Assembly (NCBI GenBank): GCA_031426815.1
Contig: JASJPG010000024.1
Location: forward strand, 18,299-82,298
DNA length: 64,000 bases
Source: PFJX01 sp031426815
Lineage (GTDB): Bacteria > Pseudomonadota > Gammaproteobacteria > Burkholderiales > Thiobacillaceae
Direction: 5' to 3'
In this document: positions 8,731 to 19,223 of the stretch, piece by piece
Layout: every line of letters starts with the position of its first letter
How positions within the stretch are numbered: position 1 is the stretch's first letter
Notes under the pieces: generated by a model
Told to the model about the DNA's origin: nothing
The model's input: only the letters and a program-made list of their open reading frames with translations
The model's database searches: none
Made by a program: the position numbers and the translations under genes

Positions 8731-9729
8731 TTAGCCGACCAGCGCTTCTTCGCCACCCTTGCCGCCCAGCACGATTTGGCCTTCGTCGACCAGCTTGCGC
8801 ACGACCTTGAGGATTTCCTTCTGTTCGGCCTCGACCTCGGACAGGCGTACGGCGCCTTTCGCTTCCAGGTCTTCCTTGAGCGCTTCGGCCGCGCGGCTGG
8901 ACATGTTCTTGAAGATGAGGTCGCGGAGTTCCTGCGAGGTGCCTTTGAGAGCGACGATGAGGGTTTCCGATTGCACTTCGCGCAGCAGCAGTTGCACCGA
9001 GCGATCGTCCAGTTCGAGGATGTTGTCGAAGGTGAACATCTGGTCCTGGATCTTCTGGGCCAGATCGGCATCGTGTTCGCGGATGTTGGCCAGAACCGAG
9101 GCCTCGACCGCACCGCCCATGAAGTTGAGGATGTCGGCCGCCGCCTTGACGCCGCCGAGGGAGGTCTTTTTGGTGATCTCGCCGCCGGACAGCAACTGCG
9201 TCAACACTTCGTTGAGTTCGCGCATCGCCATCGGTTGCGCACCTTCCAGCGTCGCGATGCGCACCATGACGTCGTTGCGCAGTCGTTCCGGTAGCAGATT
9301 GAGGATTTCGCTGGCGTGATCGCGTTCCAGGTGAACCATGATGGTGGCGATGATCTGCGGGTGTTCGTTGCGGATCATTTCCGCCACGCTGGCCGAATCG
9401 AGCCACTTCAGACTTTCGATGCCGGCGCTTTCGTTGCCCTGCAGGATGCGGTCGATCAGGTGGGCGGCCTTGTCGTCGCCGAGCGCCTTCTTCAGCACGG
9501 AACGAATGTATTCGTCCGAATCGGCCAGACTGACGCGGCCCTCGGTTTCATTGTGAAATTCGTTGAGGACCGCCTCGATGCCTTCGCGGCTGACATTGCC
9601 GACGGCAGCCATCGCTGATCCGAGCTTCTGCACCTCTTTCGGGCCGAGAAACTTGAAGACTTCAGCCGCTTCGTCGTGGCCCAGCGCCAGCATCAGGATG
9701 GCGCTTTTTCTGACGCTTTCGTCGCTCAT
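8731..9729 (-). CDS. fliG: Flagellar motor switch protein FliG
   Basis: Part of the rotor C-ring switch complex; it interacts with MotA for torque and with FliF and FliM. 332 residues when started at 9729, where ATGA overlaps the fliF stop; an ATG at 9744 in the same frame would add 5 residues. The N-terminal domain begins SDESVRKSAILMLALG; the middle domain has the EHPQ motif (RNEHPQIIATIMVHL), and the C-terminal domain has the charged torque helix region (DRSVQLLLREVQSETLIVAL). Length and order (fliF-fliG-fliH) are standard. Confidence 0.97.
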   Translation of the reverse strand: MSDESVRKSAILMLALGHDEAAEVFKFLGPKEVQKLGSAMAAVGNVSREGIEAVLNEFHNETEGRVSLADSDEYIRSVLKKALGDDKAAHLIDRILQGNESAGIESLKWLDSASVAEMIRNEHPQIIATIMVHLERDHASEILNLLPERLRNDVMVRIATLEGAQPMAMRELNEVLTQLLSGGEITKKTSLGGVKAAADILNFMGGAVEASVLANIREHDADLAQKIQDQMFTFDNILELDDRSVQLLLREVQSETLIVALKGTSQELRDLIFKNMSSRAAEALKEDLEAKGAVRLSEVEAEQKEILKVVRKLVDEGQIVLGGKGGEEALVG

Positions 9730-11387
9730 TCCTTGGCCATCCATTCCTTGACGATGTCCGCCGTGACTTTGGGATCGCTTTTGGCAAAGCCACGCACCTT
9801 GGCGAGAATTTCGGCGTAGCTATCGGCTGGCGAAAGCACTTCACCTTCGCCCGCAATGCCGCCTTCGCCGTGCATGCCGGGATGATGCCCTTCGCCAGCC
9901 TCGCCCCCATCGGTCTTTTCAGGCGGTTTCACCATGTCGCGCAAGATCGGCCGCAGTACGCCGAACACCAGATAGAACGCCAAACCGAAGATCAGCAGAT
10001 TCTTCAGCAAGGACTTGGCCATCGCGACGTTATCCGGATCTTTCCAGAGCGGAATGTCGAGTTCGGTCTTGCTGTCGGTGAAGGCGGCGTTGACCACGTT
10101 GACGGTATCGCCGCGCTGCGGGTTGAATCCCATCGATTCCCTGACCAGATTGTTGATCTGGACCAGTTCGGCCGGGGCCAGCGGTGTTGGCTTGGCGACA
10201 ACGCCGGCGGCGTCCTTGCTGCCGGCCTTGTAATTGACCACGACGGCGACCGACAGGCGTTTGACCCGCCCAAGCGGTTCCTTGGTATGGCGGATGGTCT
10301 TGTCCAGCTCGAAGTTGACGGTGTTTTCCTTGCGGCTCGAATTGCCGCCTTGCGCCTGGCCGGTGCCGACATTGGCGCCGGCATTTGCGCCCGGTGCGGC
10401 ATTGAGCGGGGCGGTGGCCGGTCCGGGTGGCTGGTTGGTCAGCGCGCCGGGAACGCCTTGCGCCTGATTGCCGGCGTTGTTGATGTCTTCCACCGATTGC
10501 TGGCTGCGGATCGCCTGGGCATCCGGGGTCGGATTGGGTTTGTAGGATTCGCTGGTGGCTTCGGATTCGGAGAAATCGAGGTCGGCTCGTACTTCGGCTT
10601 TGACGTTGCCATCGCCGACGATCGGCGAAACGATGGCCTCAATGCGCTGCGCGTAATAGCTCTCCATCTGCCGGATGTAATCCAGTTGGCTGGAGTTGAG
10701 GCCGTGCGAGGATTGGCTGTCCGACTTGCTGGTGAGCAGATTGCCGGCCTGATCAACCACGGTGACATTGTTGGGCGACAGTTCGGGCACGCTGCTTGAA
10801 ACCAGGTGCACGATGGATTGGACCTGGCCCGGGTCGAGCGTGCGACCGGGGTACAGGTTGACGAGGACCGAAGCCGACGGCATCTGCTTGTCGCGGATGA
10901 ACACGGAGGGCTTTGGAATCGCCAGATGCACGCGCGCCGATTCGACCGGCGAGAGCGCCTGCACGGTGCGGGCAAGTTCGCCTTCCATGCCGCGCTGGAA
11001 AGCGACCTGTTCCTGAAACTGGGTCATCCCCAGTCGCGGCGTATCCATCAACTCGAAGCCGACCGCGCCGCCCTTGGGCAGGCCTTGCGCCGCCAGCTTG
11101 AAGCGCAGGTCGTAAACCTGTTCGGACGGAACCAGCAATGTCCCGTTGGCCTCGGTTTTGTAAGGCGCATTCATTTGCTGCAGGACGGTGGTGATCGTGC
11201 CGGCGTCTTTTTCCGTCAGATTGGAAAAGAGTACTTTGTAATCAGGCGTGCTGGACCACAGGAGTAATCCCACGATAACCGCAATCGACGCTGCCAGCGC
11301 CGCCGCCAGGCCCATTTTGCGGGGGGCGGGGAGCTCGTTGAAGCGTAAGGCGAAATTGGAAAGTAACTGCTGAGGCTGTGCGGCCAT
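9726..11387 (-). CDS. fliF: Flagellar MS-ring protein FliF
   Basis: Forms the inner-membrane MS ring, base of the flagellar motor. 553 residues. There is an N-terminal membrane helix (AALAASIAVIVGLLLWSS), a YscJ/FliF ring-building domain (DYKVLFSNLTEKDAGTITTV, GLPKGGAVGFELMDT), a second ring domain, a long Pro/Gly/Asn-rich linker (about residues 280-350), and a C-terminal membrane helix (NLLIFGLAFYLVFGVLRPIL) before the cytoplasmic FliG-binding tail (ILAKVRGFAKSDPKVTADIV). It is placed between fliE and fliG. Confidence 0.97.
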   Translation of the reverse strand: MAAQPQQLLSNFALRFNELPAPRKMGLAAALAASIAVIVGLLLWSSTPDYKVLFSNLTEKDAGTITTVLQQMNAPYKTEANGTLLVPSEQVYDLRFKLAAQGLPKGGAVGFELMDTPRLGMTQFQEQVAFQRGMEGELARTVQALSPVESARVHLAIPKPSVFIRDKQMPSASVLVNLYPGRTLDPGQVQSIVHLVSSSVPELSPNNVTVVDQAGNLLTSKSDSQSSHGLNSSQLDYIRQMESYYAQRIEAIVSPIVGDGNVKAEVRADLDFSESEATSESYKPNPTPDAQAIRSQQSVEDINNAGNQAQGVPGALTNQPPGPATAPLNAAPGANAGANVGTGQAQGGNSSRKENTVNFELDKTIRHTKEPLGRVKRLSVAVVVNYKAGSKDAAGVVAKPTPLAPAELVQINNLVRESMGFNPQRGDTVNVVNAAFTDSKTELDIPLWKDPDNVAMAKSLLKNLLIFGLAFYLVFGVLRPILRDMVKPPEKTDGGEAGEGHHPGMHGEGGIAGEGEVLSPADSYAEILAKVRGFAKSDPKVTADIVKEWMAKE

Positions 11388-11404
11388 CCGTCAATCGTGC
11401 CTGA

Positions 11405-11719
11405 TCAGACCTGCATGTTCATGACTTCTTGATACGCAGTCACCAGCTTGTTGCGTACCTGAACCATGGTCTGAAAGGACAGACTGGCTTTCTGCAGCGA
11501 CAGAACCACGTCCTGCAGGTTGACTTCGGGATCGCCCGTTTCGAATTGACGGGACAGTTGCTTGGCATCCATCTGAGCGCCATTGACTTCGTCAATCGCG
11601 GATTTGAGCATGCTTGCGAAGTCGCCCGACGACGCAGACTCAGCCAGTGGCGTGGGTGCAACCGCCGCTTGAGCCGCTACGGCACGGAGCTGGTTCACCA
11701 TCAGATCGATATTGCTCAT
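11405..11719 (-). CDS. fliE: Flagellar hook-basal body complex protein FliE
   Basis: Small rod-junction protein linking the MS ring to the proximal rod. At 104 residues it has family length. The C-terminal half has the conserved FliE pattern (DVVLSLQKASLSFQTMVQVR, then NKLVTAYQEVMNMQV). AGGAGG about 7 bases before the ATG supports the start. It is the first structural gene after fleR, 22 bp downstream of its stop, and it precedes fliF. Confidence 0.95.
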   Translation of the reverse strand: MSNIDLMVNQLRAVAAQAAVAPTPLAESASSGDFASMLKSAIDEVNGAQMDAKQLSRQFETGDPEVNLQDVVLSLQKASLSFQTMVQVRNKLVTAYQEVMNMQV

Positions 11720-11740
11720 CGTCTTGCCTCCTGCGACTGA

Positions 11741-13097
<1,357 letters not shown>

Positions 13098-13105
<8 letters not shown>

Positions 13106-13955
13106 CGGGCTGTCCTTGCCCCGCGAATGGCAGGAAGAGCGTGAAGATGCTGCCGCCGCCGTCTCTAGGCGACCATTCCACCCAGCCGCCATGCGCTTCG
13201 GCGACTTGCCGGACGATGGCCAGACCGAGTCCGCTGCCTTCGCCGCGTGTCGTGAAGAAGGGTTCGAACAACCGCTCGCGCACGTCTTCCGCGATGCCGA
13301 TGCCGGCGTCGCTCACCTGGAACGAGGCGAACGGGCTGCCGAATCCAGCTACTGTCAATTCGACCGAGTCTCCCGCGGCAGAAGCTTGCAGCGCGTTTTC
13401 GATCAGGTTGATCAGCGCGCCCGAGATGGCCTGGCGATCGCCGGACAACTGCAGTTCCGGATCAATCTCGGCCAGATGCAAAGCGACGTTCCTGACTGCC
13501 GCATGGGGTTCGAGGGTGTGGGCGATTTCTTCGATCAGAGCGGCCAGCGGAAATGGTGTCGAAATCAGGCGGGCGCCCTTCACGAACAGCAGCATGTCCT
13601 GGATCAGTCGTTCCAGATAGTGCAGACGCGAGCGGGTCCTTTCCGCAAAGCGGATGCGGTCGACGTCACTCAGTTGCGGGCGCGTGAGGTGCCCGGTGTA
13701 CAGTAGTGCGGTCGCCAGCGGCGTGCGCAACTGATGGGCGACCTGGGCTGCCATTTCCCCCAGGGCGGAGAGGCGCTCGCGACGGGCCAGCTCGCCGTTG
13801 GCGGCAGCGAGTTCACTGGTCAGGCGGGCGACCTGGCCCTGCAGTTCCAGATAGGCGCCGGCGAGTTTCTCTGAGGTTTCGCTGAACAGTGCAAACGCTT
13901 GCCGCAGTTCCGCGTCCTCGGGAGTGGGAGAAGTCATGGCAGAGTGAGAGGACAT
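13098..13955 (-). CDS. fleS: Flagellar sensor histidine kinase (FleS/FlrB type)
   Basis: Cytoplasmic histidine kinase, probable partner of the overlapping FleR-type regulator. 285 residues with no membrane segment. An N-terminal coiled-coil region (about 20-55) is followed by the H-box HQLRTPLATALLYTGHL, and a HATPase_c domain with N box (NLIENALQASAAGD), G1 (VSDAGIGIAED), F and G2 (TRGEGSGLGLAIVRQVAEAHGG). It lacks an obvious PAS domain, which longer FleS proteins have. An alternative start at 13937 would drop 6 residues. The operon runs into fleR and on to fliE-I. Confidence 0.9.
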
Positions 13956-13983
13956 CGGTAATGCATATTAAACCATCGCCCCC

Positions 13984-14010
13984 TAAAGTTTTTTTGTGGG
14001 TTGCCGATGT
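13984..14010 (+). promoter_or_regulatory. Sigma-28 (FliA) type promoter for the cheV-cheA operon
   Basis: TAAAGTTT at 13984-13991, an 11-bp spacer, and GCCGATGT at 14003-14010. This matches the enterobacterial FliA consensus (TAAAGTTT-N11-GCCGATAA) at 14 of 16 positions, with exact spacing. It lies 60 bp before the cheV ATG and points into the chemotaxis genes, so late, FliA-dependent expression is the obvious reading. Confidence 0.85.
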
Positions 14011-14069
14011 GATGCCTGACGAAACCCGGCGGCTTGATGGAATGGGCCGCGTGAACAACAGAGGTAACC

Positions 14070-15011
14070 ATGTCGGATTTGCTTAGACGTATTGATGCGC
14101 GCACCAAGCTCGCGGGTGCGAACAAGCTGGAGATTTTGCTCTTTACGTTGGGTTTGGATGTCAGCACCAGCCGCAAGGAGACCTTTGGCATCAATGTTTT
14201 CAAGGTGCGCGAGGTGATGCGTATTCCCGAGATCACGCGTGCACCGGACATGCCCGCTGCGGTGGAGGGCATGGTCAGTTTGCGGGGCGTGTTGGTGCCC
14301 GTCGTCGATCTGGCCAAATACATCGGCATTGCCACCGATGTGCCGCCGGCGATCATGATCGTGACCGAATATAACGGCCACACGCAGGGTTTCCTGGTCG
14401 GCGAGGTGGATACCATCCTGCGCCTGGATTGGTCCGAAATGAAGGTGCCGCCGAGCATGCTTACCGCCCGCATGGGTGGTTTGGTGACTGCGGTGACCGA
14501 ATTGAAGGACACACGCTTGGTGATGATGCTGGACGTTGAGAAAATTCTGGCCGATACCTCGCAAATCGATGACAGCCATTTGTTCGCCAGTCTGTCCCCG
14601 CTTGATAAGCCGGGCCGCACGGTGTTCTTCGCCGATGATTCATCGGTTGCGCGCAAGCAGATCGAACGCACGCTGGAAGCCCTCAATGTCAATGGCATCA
14701 GTACTATCAACGGTCGCCAGGGTTGGGACGAATTGCAGAAAATCGCCGCCCAGGCCGAGATCGCCGGCAGGCCGGTTTCCGATTTCGTGCAACTGGTGTT
14801 GACCGATGTGGAAATGCCGGAAATGGATGGCTACGTGTTGACCAAGAACATCAAATCCGATCCCCGTTTTGTCGGTATCCCGGTTCTGATGCACTCCTCG
14901 CTTTCGTCGGATGCAAACAAACAGCTCGGCCTCTCGGTCGGCGTTGACGAGTACGTGCCGAAATTCGAGCCGCACCGCCTGGCGGAAGTGTTGAACCGCC
15001 TGCTCAAATAA
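14070..15011 (+). CDS. cheV: Chemotaxis coupling/adaptation protein CheV (copy 1)
   Basis: CheW-like adaptor fused to a receiver domain; it couples chemoreceptors to CheA and provides phosphorylation-dependent adaptation. 313 residues: CheW domain about 18-165 (FGINVFKVREVM, AVEGMVSLRGVLVPVVDLAKY), receiver about 184-313 with the acidic pair ADDSS, phospho-acceptor D246 (VLTDVEMPEMDG) and a C-terminal Lys (VPKFEP). It has a short insertion (DVSTSRK, about 30-36) that the second copy lacks. First gene after the sigma-28 promoter; it is followed 15 bp later by a close paralogue. Confidence 0.95.
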   Translation: MSDLLRRIDARTKLAGANKLEILLFTLGLDVSTSRKETFGINVFKVREVMRIPEITRAPDMPAAVEGMVSLRGVLVPVVDLAKYIGIATDVPPAIMIVTEYNGHTQGFLVGEVDTILRLDWSEMKVPPSMLTARMGGLVTAVTELKDTRLVMMLDVEKILADTSQIDDSHLFASLSPLDKPGRTVFFADDSSVARKQIERTLEALNVNGISTINGRQGWDELQKIAAQAEIAGRPVSDFVQLVLTDVEMPEMDGYVLTKNIKSDPRFVGIPVLMHSSLSSDANKQLGLSVGVDEYVPKFEPHRLAEVLNRLLK

Positions 15012-15026
15012 GGGGAGTGAGACTCC

Positions 15027-15971
15027 ATGTCGATGAATGCTTTAGAACCCAACAAGTTGCTGGATGCCGTGGACGGCCGCACCAAGCTGGCCGGCTCCAA
15101 CAAGATGGAATTGCTGCTGTTTTCCCTGGGCACGCATGAGACGTTCGGCATCAATGTGTTCAAGGTGCGCGAGGTTTCGCCGACACCGCCGATCACACTG
15201 ACCCCGAATATGCCGGTGGGGGTCGAGGGCGTGATTTCCTTGCGCGGCAGCATTATTCCGGTCATCTCCCTGGCGCACTTCATCAAGCTGGAAGACGCCC
15301 CTCAAGGCGTCGGCGAGACCATGATCGTGACCGAGTTCTCGCGCCATACCCAGGGCTTTCTGGTGCAGGACGTCGACCGCATCATTCGTGTCGACTGGGA
15401 CAAGGTAAAGCCACCGGAAAATATGCTGGCAGGGCAGGATGGCATGATCACGGCAATCACCGAACTGGACGATGGCCGCCTGATTTCCATTCTGGATGTG
15501 GAGCGTGTGCTGGTCGAGGTGCTCGGCGAAAAGCCGATGCCGGCACTCCCCCAGATCGAGGCCGGGCGTGAGGCGACAGTGTTTTTTGCGGACGATTCCG
15601 CCGTTGCGCGCAAGGAGATCGTCTCCGTGCTGGACAAGCTCGGCATGAAATATATCCAGTCCAACGATGGGCTGGAGGCGTGGACCAAACTGACCGGCAT
15701 GGCGAATCGCGCGGGGTCGGAGCGGATGCCGCTGAAGAACCAGATTCAACTGATTCTGGTCGATGCCGAAATGCCGGAAATGGATGGCTATGTTCTGACG
15801 CGAAATATCAAATCCGACAGCCGTTTTGCCGGTATTCCGGTCGTCATGCACTCGTCGCTTTCTTCGGACGCCAATCGAACGATGGGGCAGAAAGTCGGCG
15901 TCGATGCCTACGTGGCCAAATTCGATCCGGCTGTGCTGGCGGATACTTTGCTCGCCTTCCTTAGACGTTGA
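15027..15971 (+). CDS. cheV: Chemotaxis coupling/adaptation protein CheV (copy 2)
   Basis: Second CheV, 314 residues, with the same CheW-receiver layout (FGINVFKVREVSPTPPI, ISLRGSIIPVISLAHF; receiver D246 in LVDAEMPEMDGYVLTRNIKS). Long stretches are identical to copy 1, so the pair looks like a tandem duplication that has since diverged. GGGGAG about 8-13 bases upstream gives a good ribosome site. Two CheV copies side by side suggest different receptor sets or different phosphate-sink rates; this is inference. Confidence 0.95.
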   Translation: MSMNALEPNKLLDAVDGRTKLAGSNKMELLLFSLGTHETFGINVFKVREVSPTPPITLTPNMPVGVEGVISLRGSIIPVISLAHFIKLEDAPQGVGETMIVTEFSRHTQGFLVQDVDRIIRVDWDKVKPPENMLAGQDGMITAITELDDGRLISILDVERVLVEVLGEKPMPALPQIEAGREATVFFADDSAVARKEIVSVLDKLGMKYIQSNDGLEAWTKLTGMANRAGSERMPLKNQIQLILVDAEMPEMDGYVLTRNIKSDSRFAGIPVVMHSSLSSDANRTMGQKVGVDAYVAKFDPAVLADTLLAFLRR

Positions 15972-16018
15972 GACGCGTGGTTACAATGCCGCGATTGCCG
16001 GATAGATAAGGATCCCTG

Positions 16019-16408
16019 ATGGCTGATAAGAACTTGAAAATTTTGGTGGTGGACGATTTCTCCACCATGCGCAGAATTGTGCGCAATTTGCTCAAGGAGT
16101 TGGGTTACACCAACGTCGACGAAGCCGAGGATGGTGTCGTTGCTCTGCAGAAACTGAAAGGGAGCAATTTTCAGTTTGTCGTGACCGACTGGAATATGCC
16201 CAATATGACCGGTATCGAACTGCTCCGGGCGATACGCGCCGATGTGGCGCTCAAAGTGCTGCCAGTGCTGATGATCACGGCCGAGGCAAAGAAGGAAAAC
16301 ATTATCGAAGCAGCTCAGAGCGGCGCTTCGGGATACATCGTCAAACCGTTCACTGCCGGTACGCTCGAAGAAAAATTGAACAAGATCTTCGAAAAGTTCG
16401 GAATGTGA
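16019..16408 (+). CDS. cheY: Chemotaxis response regulator CheY
   Basis: Single-domain response regulator that binds FliM when phosphorylated and changes flagellar rotation. 129 residues, standard length. It has the acidic pair VVDDFSTMRR (D12/D13), phospho-acceptor D57 (VVTDWNMPNMTG), the Thr of LMITAEA, and the Lys of YIVKPFTAGTLEEKL. It is followed 28 bp later by cheZ, as in most gamma- and betaproteobacteria. Confidence 0.97.
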   Translation: MADKNLKILVVDDFSTMRRIVRNLLKELGYTNVDEAEDGVVALQKLKGSNFQFVVTDWNMPNMTGIELLRAIRADVALKVLPVLMITAEAKKENIIEAAQSGASGYIVKPFTAGTLEEKLNKIFEKFGM

Positions 16409-16436
16409 GCCGGGCCAACTACACCAAGGAAACAAG

Positions 16437-17219
16437 ATGAGCGGCGACTCCCCAGACCTGGAAGCCCTGTTCGACAGTATTGCTTTTACCCCGGAGCCAG
16501 AACCGGAAAAGCCCGCGCCCAAAGCGGAACGTAGCGATACCCCGGAACTGGAAAGCTTGTTCGACAGTATTTCGCATGCGATGGCGCATGAGGGTGGCGA
16601 AACCGATGGCGAGTGTTCGGAGCGCGTGTTCTCGCAATTGGGCCAGATGACGCGTGGATTGCACAACTTGCTGCGCGAACTGGGCTACGACAAGGCGCTC
16701 GAGAAGGTCGCCAATGCAATGCCCGATAACCGGGATCGCCTCAATTACATTTCTGCCATGACTGCACAGGCGGCGGAGCGAACGCTGAACGCGGCCGAAG
16801 CCGCGCAGCCGTTGCAAAACCATCTCGGTGGCACGGCCAAGGATCTGTCCGGAAAATGGGACAAATTGTTTGCCAAGCAGCTGGGCGTGGCCGAATTCAA
16901 GGACCTGGTCCGCGATACACGCGGTTACCTGGCCGATGTGCCGCAACGTACCGAAGCGACCAATGCGCAGTTGATGGAAATCATCATGGCGCAGGATTTC
17001 CAGGATTTGACCGGCCAAGTCATCAAGAAGGTGCTCGAAGCGGCCCAGAATCTGGAAACCCAGCTTCTTGCCCTGCTGATCGAGGCGACGCCGGAAGATA
17101 AACGCCAAGCCGTGGATCCGGGCTTGCTCAACGGCCCGGTCATCAATGCGGCCGGTCGTAGCGATGTGGTGACTAGCCAGGAACAGGTCGACGACTTGCT
17201 GGAAAGCCTGGGATTTTGA
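16437..17219 (+). CDS. cheZ: CheY-P phosphatase CheZ
   Basis: Dephosphorylates CheY-P. 260 residues; long helical hairpin protein with the catalytic signature AQDFQDLTGQVIKKV (Asp/Gln insert into the CheY active site). The C-terminal CheY-binding peptide ends EQVDDLLESLGF. The N-terminus contains two imperfect copies of an acidic segment (SPDLEALFDSIAFTPEPEPE and TPELESLFDSISHAMAHEGG), an internal repeat of about 15 residues each, resembling the C-terminal DDLLESLGF motif. The spacing to cheA is 63 bp. Confidence 0.95.
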   Translation: MSGDSPDLEALFDSIAFTPEPEPEKPAPKAERSDTPELESLFDSISHAMAHEGGETDGECSERVFSQLGQMTRGLHNLLRELGYDKALEKVANAMPDNRDRLNYISAMTAQAAERTLNAAEAAQPLQNHLGGTAKDLSGKWDKLFAKQLGVAEFKDLVRDTRGYLADVPQRTEATNAQLMEIIMAQDFQDLTGQVIKKVLEAAQNLETQLLALLIEATPEDKRQAVDPGLLNGPVINAAGRSDVVTSQEQVDDLLESLGF

Positions 17220-17282
17220 TGGCGGGATGTGCATGTCGGCGAGTTTCGCCACATACCGCTTCCCCCTCTGAAGGAGTGATAA

Positions 17283-19208
17283 ATGAGTGATTTCGCCGGA
17301 ATGGAAGAGCTGTTGCAGGATTTCCTGCTAGAAGCCGGAGAGTTGTTATCCCAGGTCGATAACAAACTGGTCGAGCTTGAAAAACGGCCTGACGACCGCG
17401 AACTCCTGAATGACATCTTTCGGGGGTTTCACACCATCAAAGGCGGCGCCGGCTTTCTCAACGCCGAAAATCTGGTGTCGCTTTGCCATCGCACCGAAAA
17501 CCTGTTCGACAAGTTGCGTAATGGCGAGTTGAAACTTTCCACCGCCTTGATGGACGTCATCATGGATGCGACCGGCGTGGTTCGTAACATGTTCGCGTCA
17601 CTGGCGCAGGCGACGCAGCCTGAAGCCGCCGACCCCGCTTTGATTGCAAGTCTGGAAACCGCGCTCGCCGGTAAGCCGGTGCCCCCGAAAGGTGCCGCAG
17701 CGCCTGCGCCTGTTCCGGCCGTAGCGCCGGAACGTCCGGCCATGCCGGCACCGGTCAATGTGGCGACCAGCGCCGCTCCTGCCGATGCCGGCGATATCAA
17801 TTGGGATGTGCTGCATGCCGTTCTGACCGGCACGCCGTTGCCGCAGGAGGCTGCCCCGGTCCAGGCGGCGCCCGCGCATGAGCCGGATGTTGCGTTCCTG
17901 GATGTTGCGGCTGCGCCCGCGCACCATGAGGCGGCGATTCCGGTGCAGGATTTGCCGACGCCGTCGCGCGCTTCCAACGCACCGGCTGCGCCGCAGCAAA
18001 GCCTGCAGAAGGAAACCACGATCCGCGTCGATACGGTGCGGCTTGACCAGGTGCTCAACCTTTCCGGCGAAATCGGCCTGACCAAGAACCGTATCGCCAA
18101 TCTCAAGACGCAAATTCTGCATGGCAAGAACGATCAGGAAACCTTGAAGGCCCTGGATATCGCGGTCAGCCAGCTTGATCTGCTGGTTTCCGACCTACAG
18201 AACGCCGTGATGAAAACGCGCATGCAGCCGATTGGCCGTCTGTTCCAGAAGTACCCGCGTCTGGCGCGCGATCTGGCGCGGCAATTGGGCAAGGACGTGG
18301 AACTGGTGTTGTCTGGCGAGGAAACCGAACTCGACAAGACCATGATCGAGGATCTCAACGATCCGCTGGTTCACCTGGTGCGCAACGCAGTCGACCACGG
18401 CATCGAAAGCGCGGAAGAGCGCGCGTTGTCGCACAAATCCGCCAAGGCCATCGTCACGCTTTCCGCCAGTCAGGTAGGTGACCACATCTACATCGAGATT
18501 TCCGATGACGGCAAGGGCATGCGCCCGGACGTGATCCGCTCCAAGGCGGTGGAAAAAGGCATTATCGATGCCGAAACCGCGAATGGTCTGGACGACCGGC
18601 AAAGCCTGCATCTGGTCTTCCTGCCCGGCTTCTCGACCAAGGACCAGATTTCCAGCGTGTCCGGACGCGGGGTCGGCATGGATGTGGTGAAGACCAATAT
18701 CACCCGTCTCAACGGCAAGATCGATGTCATCTCGGTGCCCGGCCAGGGCTCCACCTTCACCATTTCGCTACCGTTGACGCTGGCCATCCTGCCGGTGCTG
18801 GTGGTGCGTCTGAACGAGCAGTCTTTCGCGATTCCGTTGTCGATGGTGCGTGAAATCATTCCGATCAAGCCGGACGAAGTGCAGCGCGTCTCCGGTCGCG
18901 CCACGATGGTGGTGCGCGATGAGGTGCTGCCGATTCGCAGCCTGGCGCGCCTGATCGGCTGGGAAGCGCAGAAGTCGCCTGCATTCGGCGTGCTCATGCA
19001 TGCCTCGGACACCACCTTCATCATGGCGGTGGATGGTTTCGTCGGACGCGACGACGTCGTGATCAAACCGCTTTCCGATATCAAACCGAAAGGCATTGCC
19101 GGCGCTACGTTGTCCGGTGACGGATCGATTGTGCTGGTGCTGGATATGGAAGCCTTGTTGGGCAACAACACTGCTGATACGCCGATGAATCTGTTTGCGC
19201 GTGCCTGA
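17283..19208 (+). CDS. cheA: Chemotaxis histidine kinase CheA
   Basis: Receptor-linked kinase that phosphorylates CheY and CheV. 641 residues. HPt domain at 1-105 with H50 (GFHTIKGGAGFLN); Ala/Pro-rich linker about 135-245 and no clear P2 (CheY-binding) domain; dimerisation helix pair about 250-310 (RVDTVRLDQVLNLSGEIGLTK starts it); HATPase with HLVRNAVDHGIES, ISDDGKGM and SVSGRGVGMDVVK; CheW-like regulatory domain at the C-terminus (LPVLVVRLNEQSFAIPLSMV). GAAGGAG upstream supports the start. No cheW, cheR, cheB or mcp follows in this window. Confidence 0.97.
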   Translation: MSDFAGMEELLQDFLLEAGELLSQVDNKLVELEKRPDDRELLNDIFRGFHTIKGGAGFLNAENLVSLCHRTENLFDKLRNGELKLSTALMDVIMDATGVVRNMFASLAQATQPEAADPALIASLETALAGKPVPPKGAAAPAPVPAVAPERPAMPAPVNVATSAAPADAGDINWDVLHAVLTGTPLPQEAAPVQAAPAHEPDVAFLDVAAAPAHHEAAIPVQDLPTPSRASNAPAAPQQSLQKETTIRVDTVRLDQVLNLSGEIGLTKNRIANLKTQILHGKNDQETLKALDIAVSQLDLLVSDLQNAVMKTRMQPIGRLFQKYPRLARDLARQLGKDVELVLSGEETELDKTMIEDLNDPLVHLVRNAVDHGIESAEERALSHKSAKAIVTLSASQVGDHIYIEISDDGKGMRPDVIRSKAVEKGIIDAETANGLDDRQSLHLVFLPGFSTKDQISSVSGRGVGMDVVKTNITRLNGKIDVISVPGQGSTFTISLPLTLAILPVLVVRLNEQSFAIPLSMVREIIPIKPDEVQRVSGRATMVVRDEVLPIRSLARLIGWEAQKSPAFGVLMHASDTTFIMAVDGFVGRDDVVIKPLSDIKPKGIAGATLSGDGSIVLVLDMEALLGNNTADTPMNLFARA

Positions 19209-19223
19209 TCTGCCGCTACTCGC

